Shown piece after piece: positions 1 to 6,105 of a stretch of DNA of 27,792 nt. This DNA comes from a virus. The stretch is from positions 1-27,792 of the IMG/VR virus record IMGVR_UViG_3300001533_002010; one strand, written 5' to 3'. The notes below the pieces were generated by a model. That model searched no databases, was not told the DNA's origin, and saw nothing but the letters and a program-made list of their open reading frames with translations. Within the stretch, counting starts at the first letter, position 1. Each line of letters begins with the position of its first letter. A program made the position numbers and the translations under genes.

Positions 1-201
1 ATCAGGCTCCCTGGTGCCGGGTACTCACCGATTTGGCTGCGTTCTGACGGTATCGTCGTGGTGATGGAGACTGCCCAGCAGTTCGAGCCACGTTTATTGA
101 GTGCTTGTGAAATTTTTTTTGTGGGTTTACTGACGTTAAGTTGTGGTGGTGTATGGAGTTATGGGTATTGCGAAAAGATGGAATGTGGGTTTTTGGTTTG
201 A
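1..201 (+). CDS. Possible 3' end of an upstream gene (partial)
   Basis: Frame 1 is open from the first base to a TGA at 199-201, while the other two forward frames close within about 65 bases. The readable peptide includes PGAGYSPIWLRSDG and ends in a hydrophobic, Cys-containing stretch. I do not recognise it. The second half (after about base 105) is T-rich and unlike the GC-rich coding around it, so the true gene may end earlier or the frame may be open by chance. It could be the tail of a gene lying left of the window. Confidence 0.25.
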   Translation: MRLPGAGYSPIWLRSDGIVVVMETAQQFEPRLLSACEIFFVGLLTLSCGGVWSYGYCEKMECGFLV

Positions 202-316
202 AAATGCGGATTATGAATTTGGTTGGCGCGAGTTTTTATTGATTGTGCGACGTGGCTTTAATTTTGAAAGGGATGTGCAATGGGACGAACAAAAAAAGAA
301 CAGGCAGAAACATTGA
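161..316 (+). CDS. Small ORF overlapping the metallopeptidase start (tentative)
   Basis: An ATG at 161 opens a 51-codon frame rich in Trp and Phe (it begins MGIAKRWNVGFWFENADYEF), which runs 37 bases into the next gene in another frame. A GGAG lies only two bases before the ATG, which is too close for a normal ribosome binding site. The AT-rich composition resembles the small genes at 2704-3321. I do not recognise the peptide. It is either a small phage gene coupled to the metallopeptidase or a chance open frame. Confidence 0.2.
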   Translation: MGIAKRWNVGFWFENADYEFGWREFLLIVRRGFNFERDVQWDEQKKNRQKH

Positions 317-1161
317 CCATAACAATGCCGGCGGAAACTTTGGACCGTCGGCCGGACTGGGCGGAGCGGCTTGAGGATGGTCAGATCGAGCAGGCGTTTG
401 CGGCGGCGACCGAGACGCCGAATGTGATGACGGCCGCGGCCGGGGCGGTGGTCTGCGGCGGGACGATCTGGATGCCGGCCTGCGGCGATCTGCAGCGGCT
501 GTGCCAAGCGGTGATCAATACCGTCTATGAGCACCGCCATCTACGCGGCGGGCTGGTGCTGCTGGTGCTGCGGGATAAGACCGCCGACAGCGACGCACTG
601 GACAATGGCAAAATCATCCTCGGCGGCAAGGGCGTGAAGGCGACGCCCCAGATGCGGCTGATGAGCCGGATCGGACGCGGGCTAAAGTCGCCGGCCGATT
701 TTGTCGTCTGGCTCAATCATGTGTGGCTCGAGCACATCGGCGCGGTGGAAAAAGATGATGACGGGGTCTGGCGGCTGGTGCGGGATGCCGAGACGCTGCG
801 GCGAGTCTTTGCACTGATCGATCATGAGCTGTGTCACTGCGGGGCCAAGATCGTCGGCGAGTACATCGAGCCGGGCAAGGTGGACGGGTTTGTCCAGGAG
901 TTGGGAACGCGGCATATCTCCACTGAGCGAGACATCGTCGATGAGAAAGGTCGCATCCTGGTTCGGTCGTACAAAAAACCCGAGGTCGGCGAGTTTGTCT
1001 TTTGCGGACGCAAGCACGACCTTGAAGAGTTTAATGGTGTGATCCGCCGGCACGGCGCGTGGTCGTCGAACCTGCAGGCGTTGGTCGATGAGATCGCCGT
1101 CGCGGCGCCGATGCCGTTGTTTGACGATGCCGCCGCACCGTTGAAAAAGGCGAACGGCTAA
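280..1161 (+). CDS. Putative phage metallopeptidase
   Basis: This 293-residue protein matches the phage metallopeptidase family (PhageMetallopep type). The zinc-binding HExxH motif is seen as DHELCHC near residues 182-188. The family's downstream HDLEEF...RRHGAW block lies near residues 246-260. The upstream strand/helix block DFVVWLNHVWLEHIG is also typical. In this family the two His bind zinc and the Glu activates water; the substrate is not known. The ATG at 280 is preceded by AAAGGGA with a six-base gap. The stop overlaps the next start (TAATG), so the two are translationally coupled. Such genes often sit close to the packaging genes of siphophages. A processing role in the virion or against host proteins is inference. 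Confidence 0.8.
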   Translation: MGRTKKEQAETLTITMPAETLDRRPDWAERLEDGQIEQAFAAATETPNVMTAAAGAVVCGGTIWMPACGDLQRLCQAVINTVYEHRHLRGGLVLLVLRDKTADSDALDNGKIILGGKGVKATPQMRLMSRIGRGLKSPADFVVWLNHVWLEHIGAVEKDDDGVWRLVRDAETLRRVFALIDHELCHCGAKIVGEYIEPGKVDGFVQELGTRHISTERDIVDEKGRILVRSYKKPEVGEFVFCGRKHDLEEFNGVIRRHGAWSSNLQALVDEIAVAAPMPLFDDAAAPLKKANG

Positions 1162-1373
1162 TGGGCGCCGAATGGTTTGGGATCGCGGCAACCGGGCTGG
1201 CGATTACGGGGTGCTGGATGAATAACCGCAGGCGGCGGGTGTGCTTTTTGCTGTGGGGCATCAGCAACCTGCTGAGCCTGTGGATTCATGCGGATGCGGC
1301 CATCTGGTCGCTGGCGGTGCGGAATGCGGCGTTTCTGCTGCTGGCCGTCGAGGGCTGGCGGAAATGGAAATAG
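1161..1373 (+). CDS. Small three-helix membrane protein, PnuC-like in pattern
   Basis: This 70-residue protein has three hydrophobic segments (about residues 4-19, 27-43 and 47-63) with a basic RRRR loop between the first two and a Trp-rich RKWK end. The pattern of a WGISNLLSLWI helix followed by a helix ending in GWRKW recalls half of a PnuC-type transporter and similar small phage membrane proteins. It starts inside the stop of the metallopeptidase gene, so it is co-translated with it. It could be a holin-like protein, but I see nothing specific to holins and no endolysin nearby. Function unknown. Confidence 0.6.
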   Translation: MGAEWFGIAATGLAITGCWMNNRRRRVCFLLWGISNLLSLWIHADAAIWSLAVRNAAFLLLAVEGWRKWK

Positions 1374-1415
1374 TGGGTTTAGACGGGATTTATAAAAGAG
1401 AAAGGCAGGTGAACG

Positions 1416-1520
1416 ATGACAAAGATCGAGTGGACCAAAGAAACGTGGACAGGTAAAAAGGCAAAGCGGATCGCGAAAAAATCACTTGCCTCTAAATCGA
1501 GAAAGGTCACCCAAAAATAA
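1416..1520 (+). CDS. 34-residue basic micro-protein with a DUF5131-like start
   Basis: An ATG at 1416 has a good upstream AAAGGCAGG and reads MTKIEWTKETW followed by a Lys/Arg-rich tail. The first eleven residues closely resemble the conserved start of the phage Gp37/Gp68 (DUF5131) family, which normally continues with NPVTGC and a Cys cluster. None of that follows here. It is either the decayed front of such a gene or a separate basic peptide. The 125 bases from 1521 to the next start hold no gene I can support; the same frame stays open after the stop but does not resemble DUF5131. Confidence 0.4.
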   Translation: MTKIEWTKETWTGKKAKRIAKKSLASKSRKVTQK

Positions 1521-1645
1521 CCCCGAAGAAGTGCCGACGCGCCTCACCTTGTCTTGCATTTTGTCGCGCCGGCCGACTCGATAAAGATTCAGAATGGAAT
1601 AAACGACTTCGGTGAACAGGATAACGCAGATTGGAATCATTGTCA

Positions 1646-2617
1646 ATGGTCGATATCGCCGCCAAACAGCGGCACGTGCTGCTGTTGAAAAAAGTGCGGA
1701 ACAATCAGCCGTTGACCGCCGCGGAGATGCGCGAACTTAAAGGATACGAAGACTTGGGCAGAACAAAGCTAACCGCCAAAAAGAAGGTTAAGAAAACATC
1801 AGCGGCACGGACGCCGGGGAAGGGCGATGCGCGGGCGGTGTTTTTGGGCAAGCTCGACGAGTTGATCGCCCAGGCGGTGATGCCGGAGGCCAGGGCGTCG
1901 CTGGAAGGGCTCAAGGACTTTGTCGCCGGCTCGACGACGACGGCGATGCCGCAGCGGGCGGTGGCGGAGTTGTTGGGGGAAAAACCGGCGCGGATGGATT
2001 ATTGGGTCAATCGGCTCGGCGCGCCGCGGAATTACGACAAGACCATCCACCTCAAACAGTTTCTGGCGTGGTGGCGCGAGTGGCTCATCGAGCAGTATCG
2101 GTTCGACCCGTTCCGCGTGAAATTGGTCGATCTGGGGCCGTTCCTGGGCGTCTCGCGGCAGACGATTAACGAATGGCTCAAGGACGGCCTGCCGCGGAAT
2201 GCCGACAAGACGTTCAGCCTGCCGGCGGTGTTTGACTGGCGCGTCAAACAACTCGGCGGCAAACCGGCCGATAAGACCGCGGCGGCCAACCCCCTGCACG
2301 AAATCAAGGCCGAAAAGTACCGGATGGAAATTGAGGCCGCACGCGGGCGGCTGGTGGATCGGGCGGCGGTGGAGATGGGGCTGGCGGCGCGGGCGGGCGT
2401 GCTGGTGAACCTGATCGACCGCAAGGGCAGCGAGCTGCCGCAGCTGTTGGCGAATCTGACGGCCGAGAACATCAAGCCGGTGCTCGATGAGTTCTTCGGC
2501 GCGCTGCGGCAGGCGGCGGCGACGGTGCCGGAGGATATCGCCGCGGTGCTGCCGCCGGGGCGGCGGGAAAAGCTGGCGGCGTTTTTGGAAGAGTTGGCAT
2601 TGACGATGGAGGAGTGA
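1646..2617 (+). CDS. Putative terminase small subunit with two winged-HTH-like modules
   Basis: This 323-residue protein lies just upstream of the large terminase, the usual place for the DNA-recognition subunit. Two similar HTH-type modules follow one another. Residues about 103-147 read QRAVAELLGEK...YWVNRLGAP...FLAWWREW. Residues about 160-205 read LVDLGPFLGVSRQTINEWLKDGLP...VFDWRVKQ. The helical C-terminal part (residues 215-323) begins with KAEKYRMEIEAARGRLVDR, a pattern typical of Nu1/small-terminase proteins. The ATG at 1646 is chosen. A TTG at 1631 in the same frame is possible, but neither has a clear ribosome binding site. At about twice the length of lambda Nu1, it fits other long phage TerS-like proteins. 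The stop codon forms the first bases of a GACGATG repeat array. Confidence 0.65.
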   Translation: MVDIAAKQRHVLLLKKVRNNQPLTAAEMRELKGYEDLGRTKLTAKKKVKKTSAARTPGKGDARAVFLGKLDELIAQAVMPEARASLEGLKDFVAGSTTTAMPQRAVAELLGEKPARMDYWVNRLGAPRNYDKTIHLKQFLAWWREWLIEQYRFDPFRVKLVDLGPFLGVSRQTINEWLKDGLPRNADKTFSLPAVFDWRVKQLGGKPADKTAAANPLHEIKAEKYRMEIEAARGRLVDRAAVEMGLAARAGVLVNLIDRKGSELPQLLANLTAENIKPVLDEFFGALRQAAATVPEDIAAVLPPGRREKLAAFLEELALTMEE

Positions 2618-2650
2618 CGATGGACGATGGACGATGGACGATGGACGAAG
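2616..2650 (+). repeat. Heptad tandem repeat (GACGATG)5 at the TerS stop
   Basis: Four perfect GACGATG units and one GACGAAG unit run from 2616. The TGA of the upstream gene (2615-2617) overlaps the first unit. The array is followed by the purine-rich degenerate text GTGAAGAATTGAG that recurs between other genes of this window. It belongs to the heptad family described at 11261, 20098, 20435, 22812 and 26810. Confidence 0.9.
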
Positions 2651-2703
2651 TGAAGAAGTGAAGAATTGAGAAAATGGAAATTGAATATTGAAAGGAACGT
2701 GCG

Positions 2704-2823
2704 ATGGGAACGATTCGGCGATGGTTTAAAAGGATTTTTTTACGGACGTATGAGTACGAAGATGTTACGGACGATGGATTTAATCGAATCTTTTGCGAAT
2801 CTCTTCGTTTGGGGAAATCTTAA
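2704..2823 (+). CDS. Small basic hypothetical protein
   Basis: This 39-codon ORF starts at an ATG behind GAAAGGAACGTGCG, a leader nearly identical to those before 280 and 3115. The peptide begins MGTIRRWFKRIFLRTYEYED and is strongly basic at its front. RRWFKRIF resembles the VRWFKTII at the start of the gene at 3115, so the two may be diverged relatives. AT-richer than the structural genes. It overlaps the TTG-started frame beginning at 2793; a frameshift joining the two is possible but not shown. Confidence 0.4.
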   Translation: MGTIRRWFKRIFLRTYEYEDVTDDGFNRIFCESLRLGKS

Positions 2824-3041
2824 CGCCGGTTGACGGATATACGCCGGCGATTCGATGTCCGATGTTGGGCGACTGTCATCCGCGAAACAACCAGTTTGTC
2901 GTGTGTCAGATTGTCATCATGCCTCACGGCGGGTGGATCAAAATCAATGTGATTTATCGCCCCATCTGTTCGGCGTTGGTTTCTGTTTCGTCTGTGCCCG
3001 GCAGCCCCCGATGTCAAATTTTATTTGAAGGGCAGAATTAA
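2793..3041 (+). CDS. Hypothetical protein, TTG start or frameshifted continuation
   Basis: The open frame is 82 codons if the TTG at 2793 is used. It overlaps the previous small ORF by 31 bases in another frame. The peptide contains CPMLGDCHPRNNQFVVCQIV and MPHGGWIKINVIYRP, which look like real protein sequence rather than a shadow, with four Cys and several Pro and Gly. There is no clear ribosome binding site. It could be translated by coupling to the ORF at 2704, or both could be one gene broken by a frameshift. I do not recognise a family. Confidence 0.35.
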   Translation: MRISSFGEILTPVDGYTPAIRCPMLGDCHPRNNQFVVCQIVIMPHGGWIKINVIYRPICSALVSVSSVPGSPRCQILFEGQN

Positions 3042-3114
3042 GAATTTGTGATTATTTGTGTTTATCTGTGGCAAAAAAGAAATTGAAAATTGGAAATTTG
3101 AAATAGAAAGGACA

Positions 3115-3321
3115 GTGCGATGGTTTAAGACAATTATTAATCTTTTAGTCGAAAATGCGGGTTATACAGCAGGAGATTCTTCTCCTTGTAAGAGGTGGTA
3201 TGAACGCCATATGCCACTGATTGAAAAATATAGTCACTTTACTGACCCTGACAACATTCAAGAACTCCACTATTTGCGCCGCGAATTTGAACAACTTTAT
3301 TATGAGCGGTATAAGAAATGA
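3115..3321 (+). CDS. Small hypothetical protein, GTG start
   Basis: A 68-residue frame if started at the GTG at 3115, directly after GAAAGGACA. The frame can be extended upstream to 3058, but that part is made of intergenic repeat text (GGAAATTTGAAATAG) that recurs near 12870, so I prefer 3115. The nearby ATG at 3120 is in another frame and closes after two codons. The protein is AT-rich in codon use and ends in a charged helical stretch, ELHYLRREFEQLYYERYKK. Its stop overlaps the first possible start of TerL (ATGA), suggesting coupling. Function unknown. Confidence 0.45.
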   Translation: MRWFKTIINLLVENAGYTAGDSSPCKRWYERHMPLIEKYSHFTDPDNIQELHYLRREFEQLYYERYKK

Positions 3322-5312
3322 AAAATCGTCCCTCGTCCATCGTCGATTGTCCATTGCCGTCGCCGTTGCCGATGACGGACGGGGAGCGGGCGCAGTTGAC
3401 GCCGGCGCCGCGGGTAGCGGTCGATGAATGGATGGAGACGCGGTATCGGCTGCCGAAGGCGACCAGCGATGTCACGGGGCTGTATTCGTTTGACTACACG
3501 CCGTTTTTTCGCGAGCCGATGCAGCGGCTCAGTGAGCCGCCGGTCAAGGTGGGCATCGAGGCGTGCACCCAGGGCGGCAAGAGTACGCTGATGGTCGGGG
3601 TGTTCGGCTACCTGATCGAGTGCGATCCGGGGCCGACGCTGTTTGTGATGCCGCGCGAAACGGACGTCAAGCGCCGCGTCAACACCCGGATCCGTCCGGT
3701 GTTTGAGGCCAACGCCGACTTGATGCGGCACGTGAAGGCCCAGGACATCCGCAACATCAACATCGGCAAAGAGACGGTGTTCGACAACATGATCGCGTTT
3801 CTGGCCTGGAGCACGTCGCCGGCGGCGCTGGCGGACAACCCGATCTGCAATCTGCTGATCGATGAGCCGGGCAAGTTTGAGCAACTGGCCACCGGCGAGG
3901 ACACGTTTGAATCGCTGGAAGAACGATCGCGGACGTTCGCGATGCGGGCGCGGATGTTTTACGCGACCAGCCCGCAGGACGAGGGGGACATGACCGATAA
4001 GCAGTTTCGCAGCGGCACCGACGAGCGGTGGGCCGTGCCGTGCCTGCTGTGCGGGGCGTGGCATGAGATCGCCGCTACACGCCAGACGCTGCATCTGGAG
4101 GTGGACAACGACGGTAAGCTGTTTGACGCCGACGCCTACAAAGAGGGTGCCGCCGCGGCGTGGTACCAGTGCCCGCACTGCCAACGGCGATGGACCGAGC
4201 GGCAGCGGGGCCAATCGGTCGCCGCCGGCAAGTGGGTGGCCAAGACGCAGACCTTGCAGCCGGACGGCAAGCTCGTCGGGCCGCGGCCGCAGACCCGGCA
4301 TTTTACCTATCGCGAGAACGCGATGATGCTGCATCCGCGTTTTTGGCAGGCGTCGATGGAGGCGGCCAAGCTGGCCGCGGCGCTGGCCGAACGCGACGCC
4401 GGGAGCCTGGGCAAATACCGTAACTATGTCCGCAACCAAAAGGCGATGCCGTGGGTCGTGGTGGCCCAGACGATCAAGGATGAGACGCTGGCGTCGCGGG
4501 TGATCGACCTGCCGCGGCGGTGCGTGCCGGCCGAGGCCAAGATGCTGGTGGCCAGCGGCGACGTGCACGTCAACTTCGAGGGCGCCCTGCGGATCGACTA
4601 TGAGGTGCGGGCGTTTGGCGATGACCTGATCAACTGGGTGGTGCTGGCCGGGTCGGCGACCGATTGGGACACGTTCTGGCAGACGCTGATGCTGCCGTTC
4701 CCGTGGGCCGCCGACAGCGCCGCCGAGGAGCTGGACGTGGCGACGGTGTTTGTCGATGCGGGCGACCAGGCCGATACCGTCTATCAGCAGTGCGGGCGGT
4801 ACCCCGGCTGGGCGTGGCCGATCAAGGGCGTCGAGAGTCAGCGGACGCCGTTGTATTTGTCCAACCTGGAAAAAGTGCATGAGCAGCGTCACCGGCGCGG
4901 CAAGCGGCGGATGGCGGCGGCCCGCCTCACCGGCCAGCAACTGGTCCTGATCGACCAGAGTTTTTTTTCGGAGATGATCGTCAACTGGACCGACCCCGAC
5001 AAACAGACTGCCGGGGCGACGTACTATTACAGCCAGATTGTTGAGGATACGGCCGGGGCGTACTTCCGCGAGTTTGGCGGGATGCACCGCGTGCAGGTGG
5101 CACGGGGCAGCCATCGCGTCTGGACGTGGCGGCCGCGCGGCAAGGCGACGCCGGTGCACTTTCACGATACCGCCCGGTACGCGGCGGCGGCGGCGTGGTT
5201 TAACAAGGCCCACCTGATGCGGTCGGTCAGCGGCGACGACCTGCCGCCGGCACTGGCCCGGCGACGGCTGCCGCAGCGGGCGCGGCGCGTGGGCCGCATT
5301 GAGCGGGATTAA
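3318..5312 (+). CDS. Terminase large subunit, GpA family
   Basis: The ATPase/nuclease motor that packages and cuts phage DNA. ATPase signs, numbered from the ATG at 3318: Walker A TQGGKST (residues 84-90), Walker B NLLIDEP (about 178-184), and a coupling motif FYATSP (214-219). A treble-clef-like pair CLLC (242-245) and CPHC (285-288) sits where GpA proteins carry a zinc site. The nuclease region begins at VASGDVH (Asp 415), with a second acid in VFVDAGDQ (Asp 480). Length 664 fits the family. The start is uncertain: residues 3-12 are encoded by a reverse-orientation heptad repeat (3326-3353). An in-frame ATG at 3372 gives a 646-residue protein without it. Neither start has a good ribosome binding site; the first overlaps the upstream stop. 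The stop codon lies at the edge of a decamer repeat. Confidence 0.93.
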   Translation: MKNRPSSIVDCPLPSPLPMTDGERAQLTPAPRVAVDEWMETRYRLPKATSDVTGLYSFDYTPFFREPMQRLSEPPVKVGIEACTQGGKSTLMVGVFGYLIECDPGPTLFVMPRETDVKRRVNTRIRPVFEANADLMRHVKAQDIRNINIGKETVFDNMIAFLAWSTSPAALADNPICNLLIDEPGKFEQLATGEDTFESLEERSRTFAMRARMFYATSPQDEGDMTDKQFRSGTDERWAVPCLLCGAWHEIAATRQTLHLEVDNDGKLFDADAYKEGAAAAWYQCPHCQRRWTERQRGQSVAAGKWVAKTQTLQPDGKLVGPRPQTRHFTYRENAMMLHPRFWQASMEAAKLAAALAERDAGSLGKYRNYVRNQKAMPWVVVAQTIKDETLASRVIDLPRRCVPAEAKMLVASGDVHVNFEGALRIDYEVRAFGDDLINWVVLAGSATDWDTFWQTLMLPFPWAADSAAEELDVATVFVDAGDQADTVYQQCGRYPGWAWPIKGVESQRTPLYLSNLEKVHEQRHRRGKRRMAAARLTGQQLVLIDQSFFSEMIVNWTDPDKQTAGATYYYSQIVEDTAGAYFREFGGMHRVQVARGSHRVWTWRPRGKATPVHFHDTARYAAAAAWFNKAHLMRSVSGDDLPPALARRRLPQRARRVGRIERD

Positions 5313-5360
5313 ACAGCATTAAACAGGATTAAACAGCATTAAACAGGATTAAACAGGATA
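5311..5360 (+). repeat. Decamer tandem repeat, five units of AAACAGSATT
   Basis: Five 10-bp units alternate AAACAGCATT and AAACAGGATT, the last ending GATA. The TAA stop of TerL (5310-5312) is formed by the same text (GATTAAACAG). Unit length differs from the heptads and octads elsewhere, but the placement against a stop codon is the same. Confidence 0.9.
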
Positions 5361-5393
5361 AAAAAAAACACTTTAACACGAAAGGATTGACTG

Positions 5394-5693
5394 ATGCAGG
5401 ACACACCTCACCCCACAGCGGCGGTTACGGCACCGGCGCCGAAAAAAAAGAAACCGGCCACACAGAAAAAAACCACCGGCCGGGCCGGTGCGGCGGCGGC
5501 GTTGGCCGAGCGGTTTGTGCCGGGCATGACGCGCTGCCGCGTGCCCGGCTGCGGCGCACGGCTGATGGTCCGCAGCACCAGCAAACGGATGCTCGACGAC
5601 GGGCGGCTGCTCATCGAGCGGTCGGTCAAGTGCCAGGGGATCCACCGGCACACCTACACGCTGCCCGAGTTTGTCGATGTGACAAAAAAATGA
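5394..5693 (+). CDS. Small zinc-finger-like protein (Ogr/Delta-like pattern)
   Basis: This 99-residue protein has a Lys/Ala/Pro-rich first third and a compact second half, TRCRVPGCGARLMVRSTSKR...SVKCQGIHRHTYTL. A Cys pair is followed about 25-30 residues later by Cys and two His. That layout, with the Arg/Ser stretch between, recalls the zinc-binding Ogr/Delta late activators of P2-like phages. The second metal half is C/H rather than CxxC, so the match is only in pattern. The ATG at 5394 follows GAAAGGA at good spacing. It sits directly before a palindrome and a promoter-like site, which suits a regulator; that is inference. Confidence 0.5.
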   Translation: MQDTPHPTAAVTAPAPKKKKPATQKKTTGRAGAAAALAERFVPGMTRCRVPGCGARLMVRSTSKRMLDDGRLLIERSVKCQGIHRHTYTLPEFVDVTKK

Positions 5694-5698
5694 CTTAC

Positions 5699-5714
5699 TT
5701 TACAGATCTGTAAA
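5699..5714 (+). promoter_or_regulatory. Perfect 16-bp palindrome, operator candidate
   Basis: TTTACAGATCTGTAAA is a perfect inverted repeat. It begins six bases after the stop of the small zinc protein and ends eight bases before a promoter-like -35. The position is right for a dimeric activator or a repressor. No other copy was noticed in the window. Confidence 0.5.
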
Positions 5715-5722
5715 ACAGCCCC

Positions 5723-5752
5723 TTGCGGACCGCGGCCGATCCGGCCGATAAT
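5723..5752 (+). promoter_or_regulatory. Sigma-70-like promoter for the head genes (candidate)
   Basis: TTGCGG (5723-5728) and GATAAT (5747-5752) are separated by 18 bases. The -10 matches five of six consensus positions, the -35 three of six. The weak -35 plus the palindrome just upstream would fit an activated promoter. The other good promoter in the window (27015) also has a TTGCG -35. Confidence 0.45.
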
Positions 5753-5837
5753 GCTCTAAAGTGAATCGTTGATAGACAATTGAATACGGGTGTTTGCGGC
5801 GGCGGCTGATCCCTGCGGCGGCAAACGAAAGCAAATC

Positions 5838-5880
5838 AAGACGGCAATTGGGTGCCCAATCACTCGCTGCCGTCTTTTTT
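5838..5880 (+). terminator. Strong intrinsic terminator / attenuator hairpin
   Basis: AAGACGGCA (5838-5846) pairs with TGCCGTCTT (5868-5876), followed by a run of T. The loop contains a second small hairpin, ATTGGG/CCCAAT (5847-5860). It lies about 85 bases after the promoter-like -10 and ends 18 bases before the next start codon. It could end transcription from the terminase genes, or attenuate the head operon if that starts at 5752. Confidence 0.75.
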
Positions 5881-5898
5881 TGCGCCCACGGAGCACGC

Positions 5899-6105
5899 AT
5901 GGCCACAGCGGCACAAGATATTATTGACGCCATCGACGCGGCGATCCTGGCGGGATTGACCGGGCCGGGGCAGATCCGCAGCGCCGACGGGCGGATGATC
6001 ACGTATCGGTCGCTGACCGAGCTGAAGGACCTGCGGCAATTTTACGCCCGCCAGCTTGCCCGCAGCAGCGGCGGCACCGTACGGCTGGGGGACTTCAATG
6101 TTTGA
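5899..6105 (+). CDS. Head-to-tail joining protein, gpW-like
   Basis: This 68-residue protein sits between TerL and the portal, exactly where lambda W lies. Its pattern AILAGLTGPGQIRSADGRMITYRSLTELKDLRQFYARQLA matches the gpW fold: two helices around a small hairpin with the DGR-x-x-x-Y-x-S signature. In lambda, gpW plugs the filled head and prepares it for gpFII. The ATG at 5899 is preferred; an earlier in-frame TTG at 5794 would read through the terminator hairpin. The end overlaps the portal start by eight bases. Confidence 0.8.
   Translation: MATAAQDIIDAIDAAILAGLTGPGQIRSADGRMITYRSLTELKDLRQFYARQLARSSGGTVRLGDFNV

Noticed and set aside
3300-5213. Very long minus-strand open frame opposite the large terminase
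   Set aside because: It mirrors a well-supported GpA terminase gene with clear ATPase motifs; its own translation is Arg/His/Pro-rich low-complexity text, as expected for the shadow of GC-rich coding.
5794-5898. Longer N-terminus of the gpW-like protein
   Set aside because: It would be translated through the terminator hairpin and gives a Cys/Arg-rich stretch unlike gpW; the ATG at 5899 gives the normal family length.
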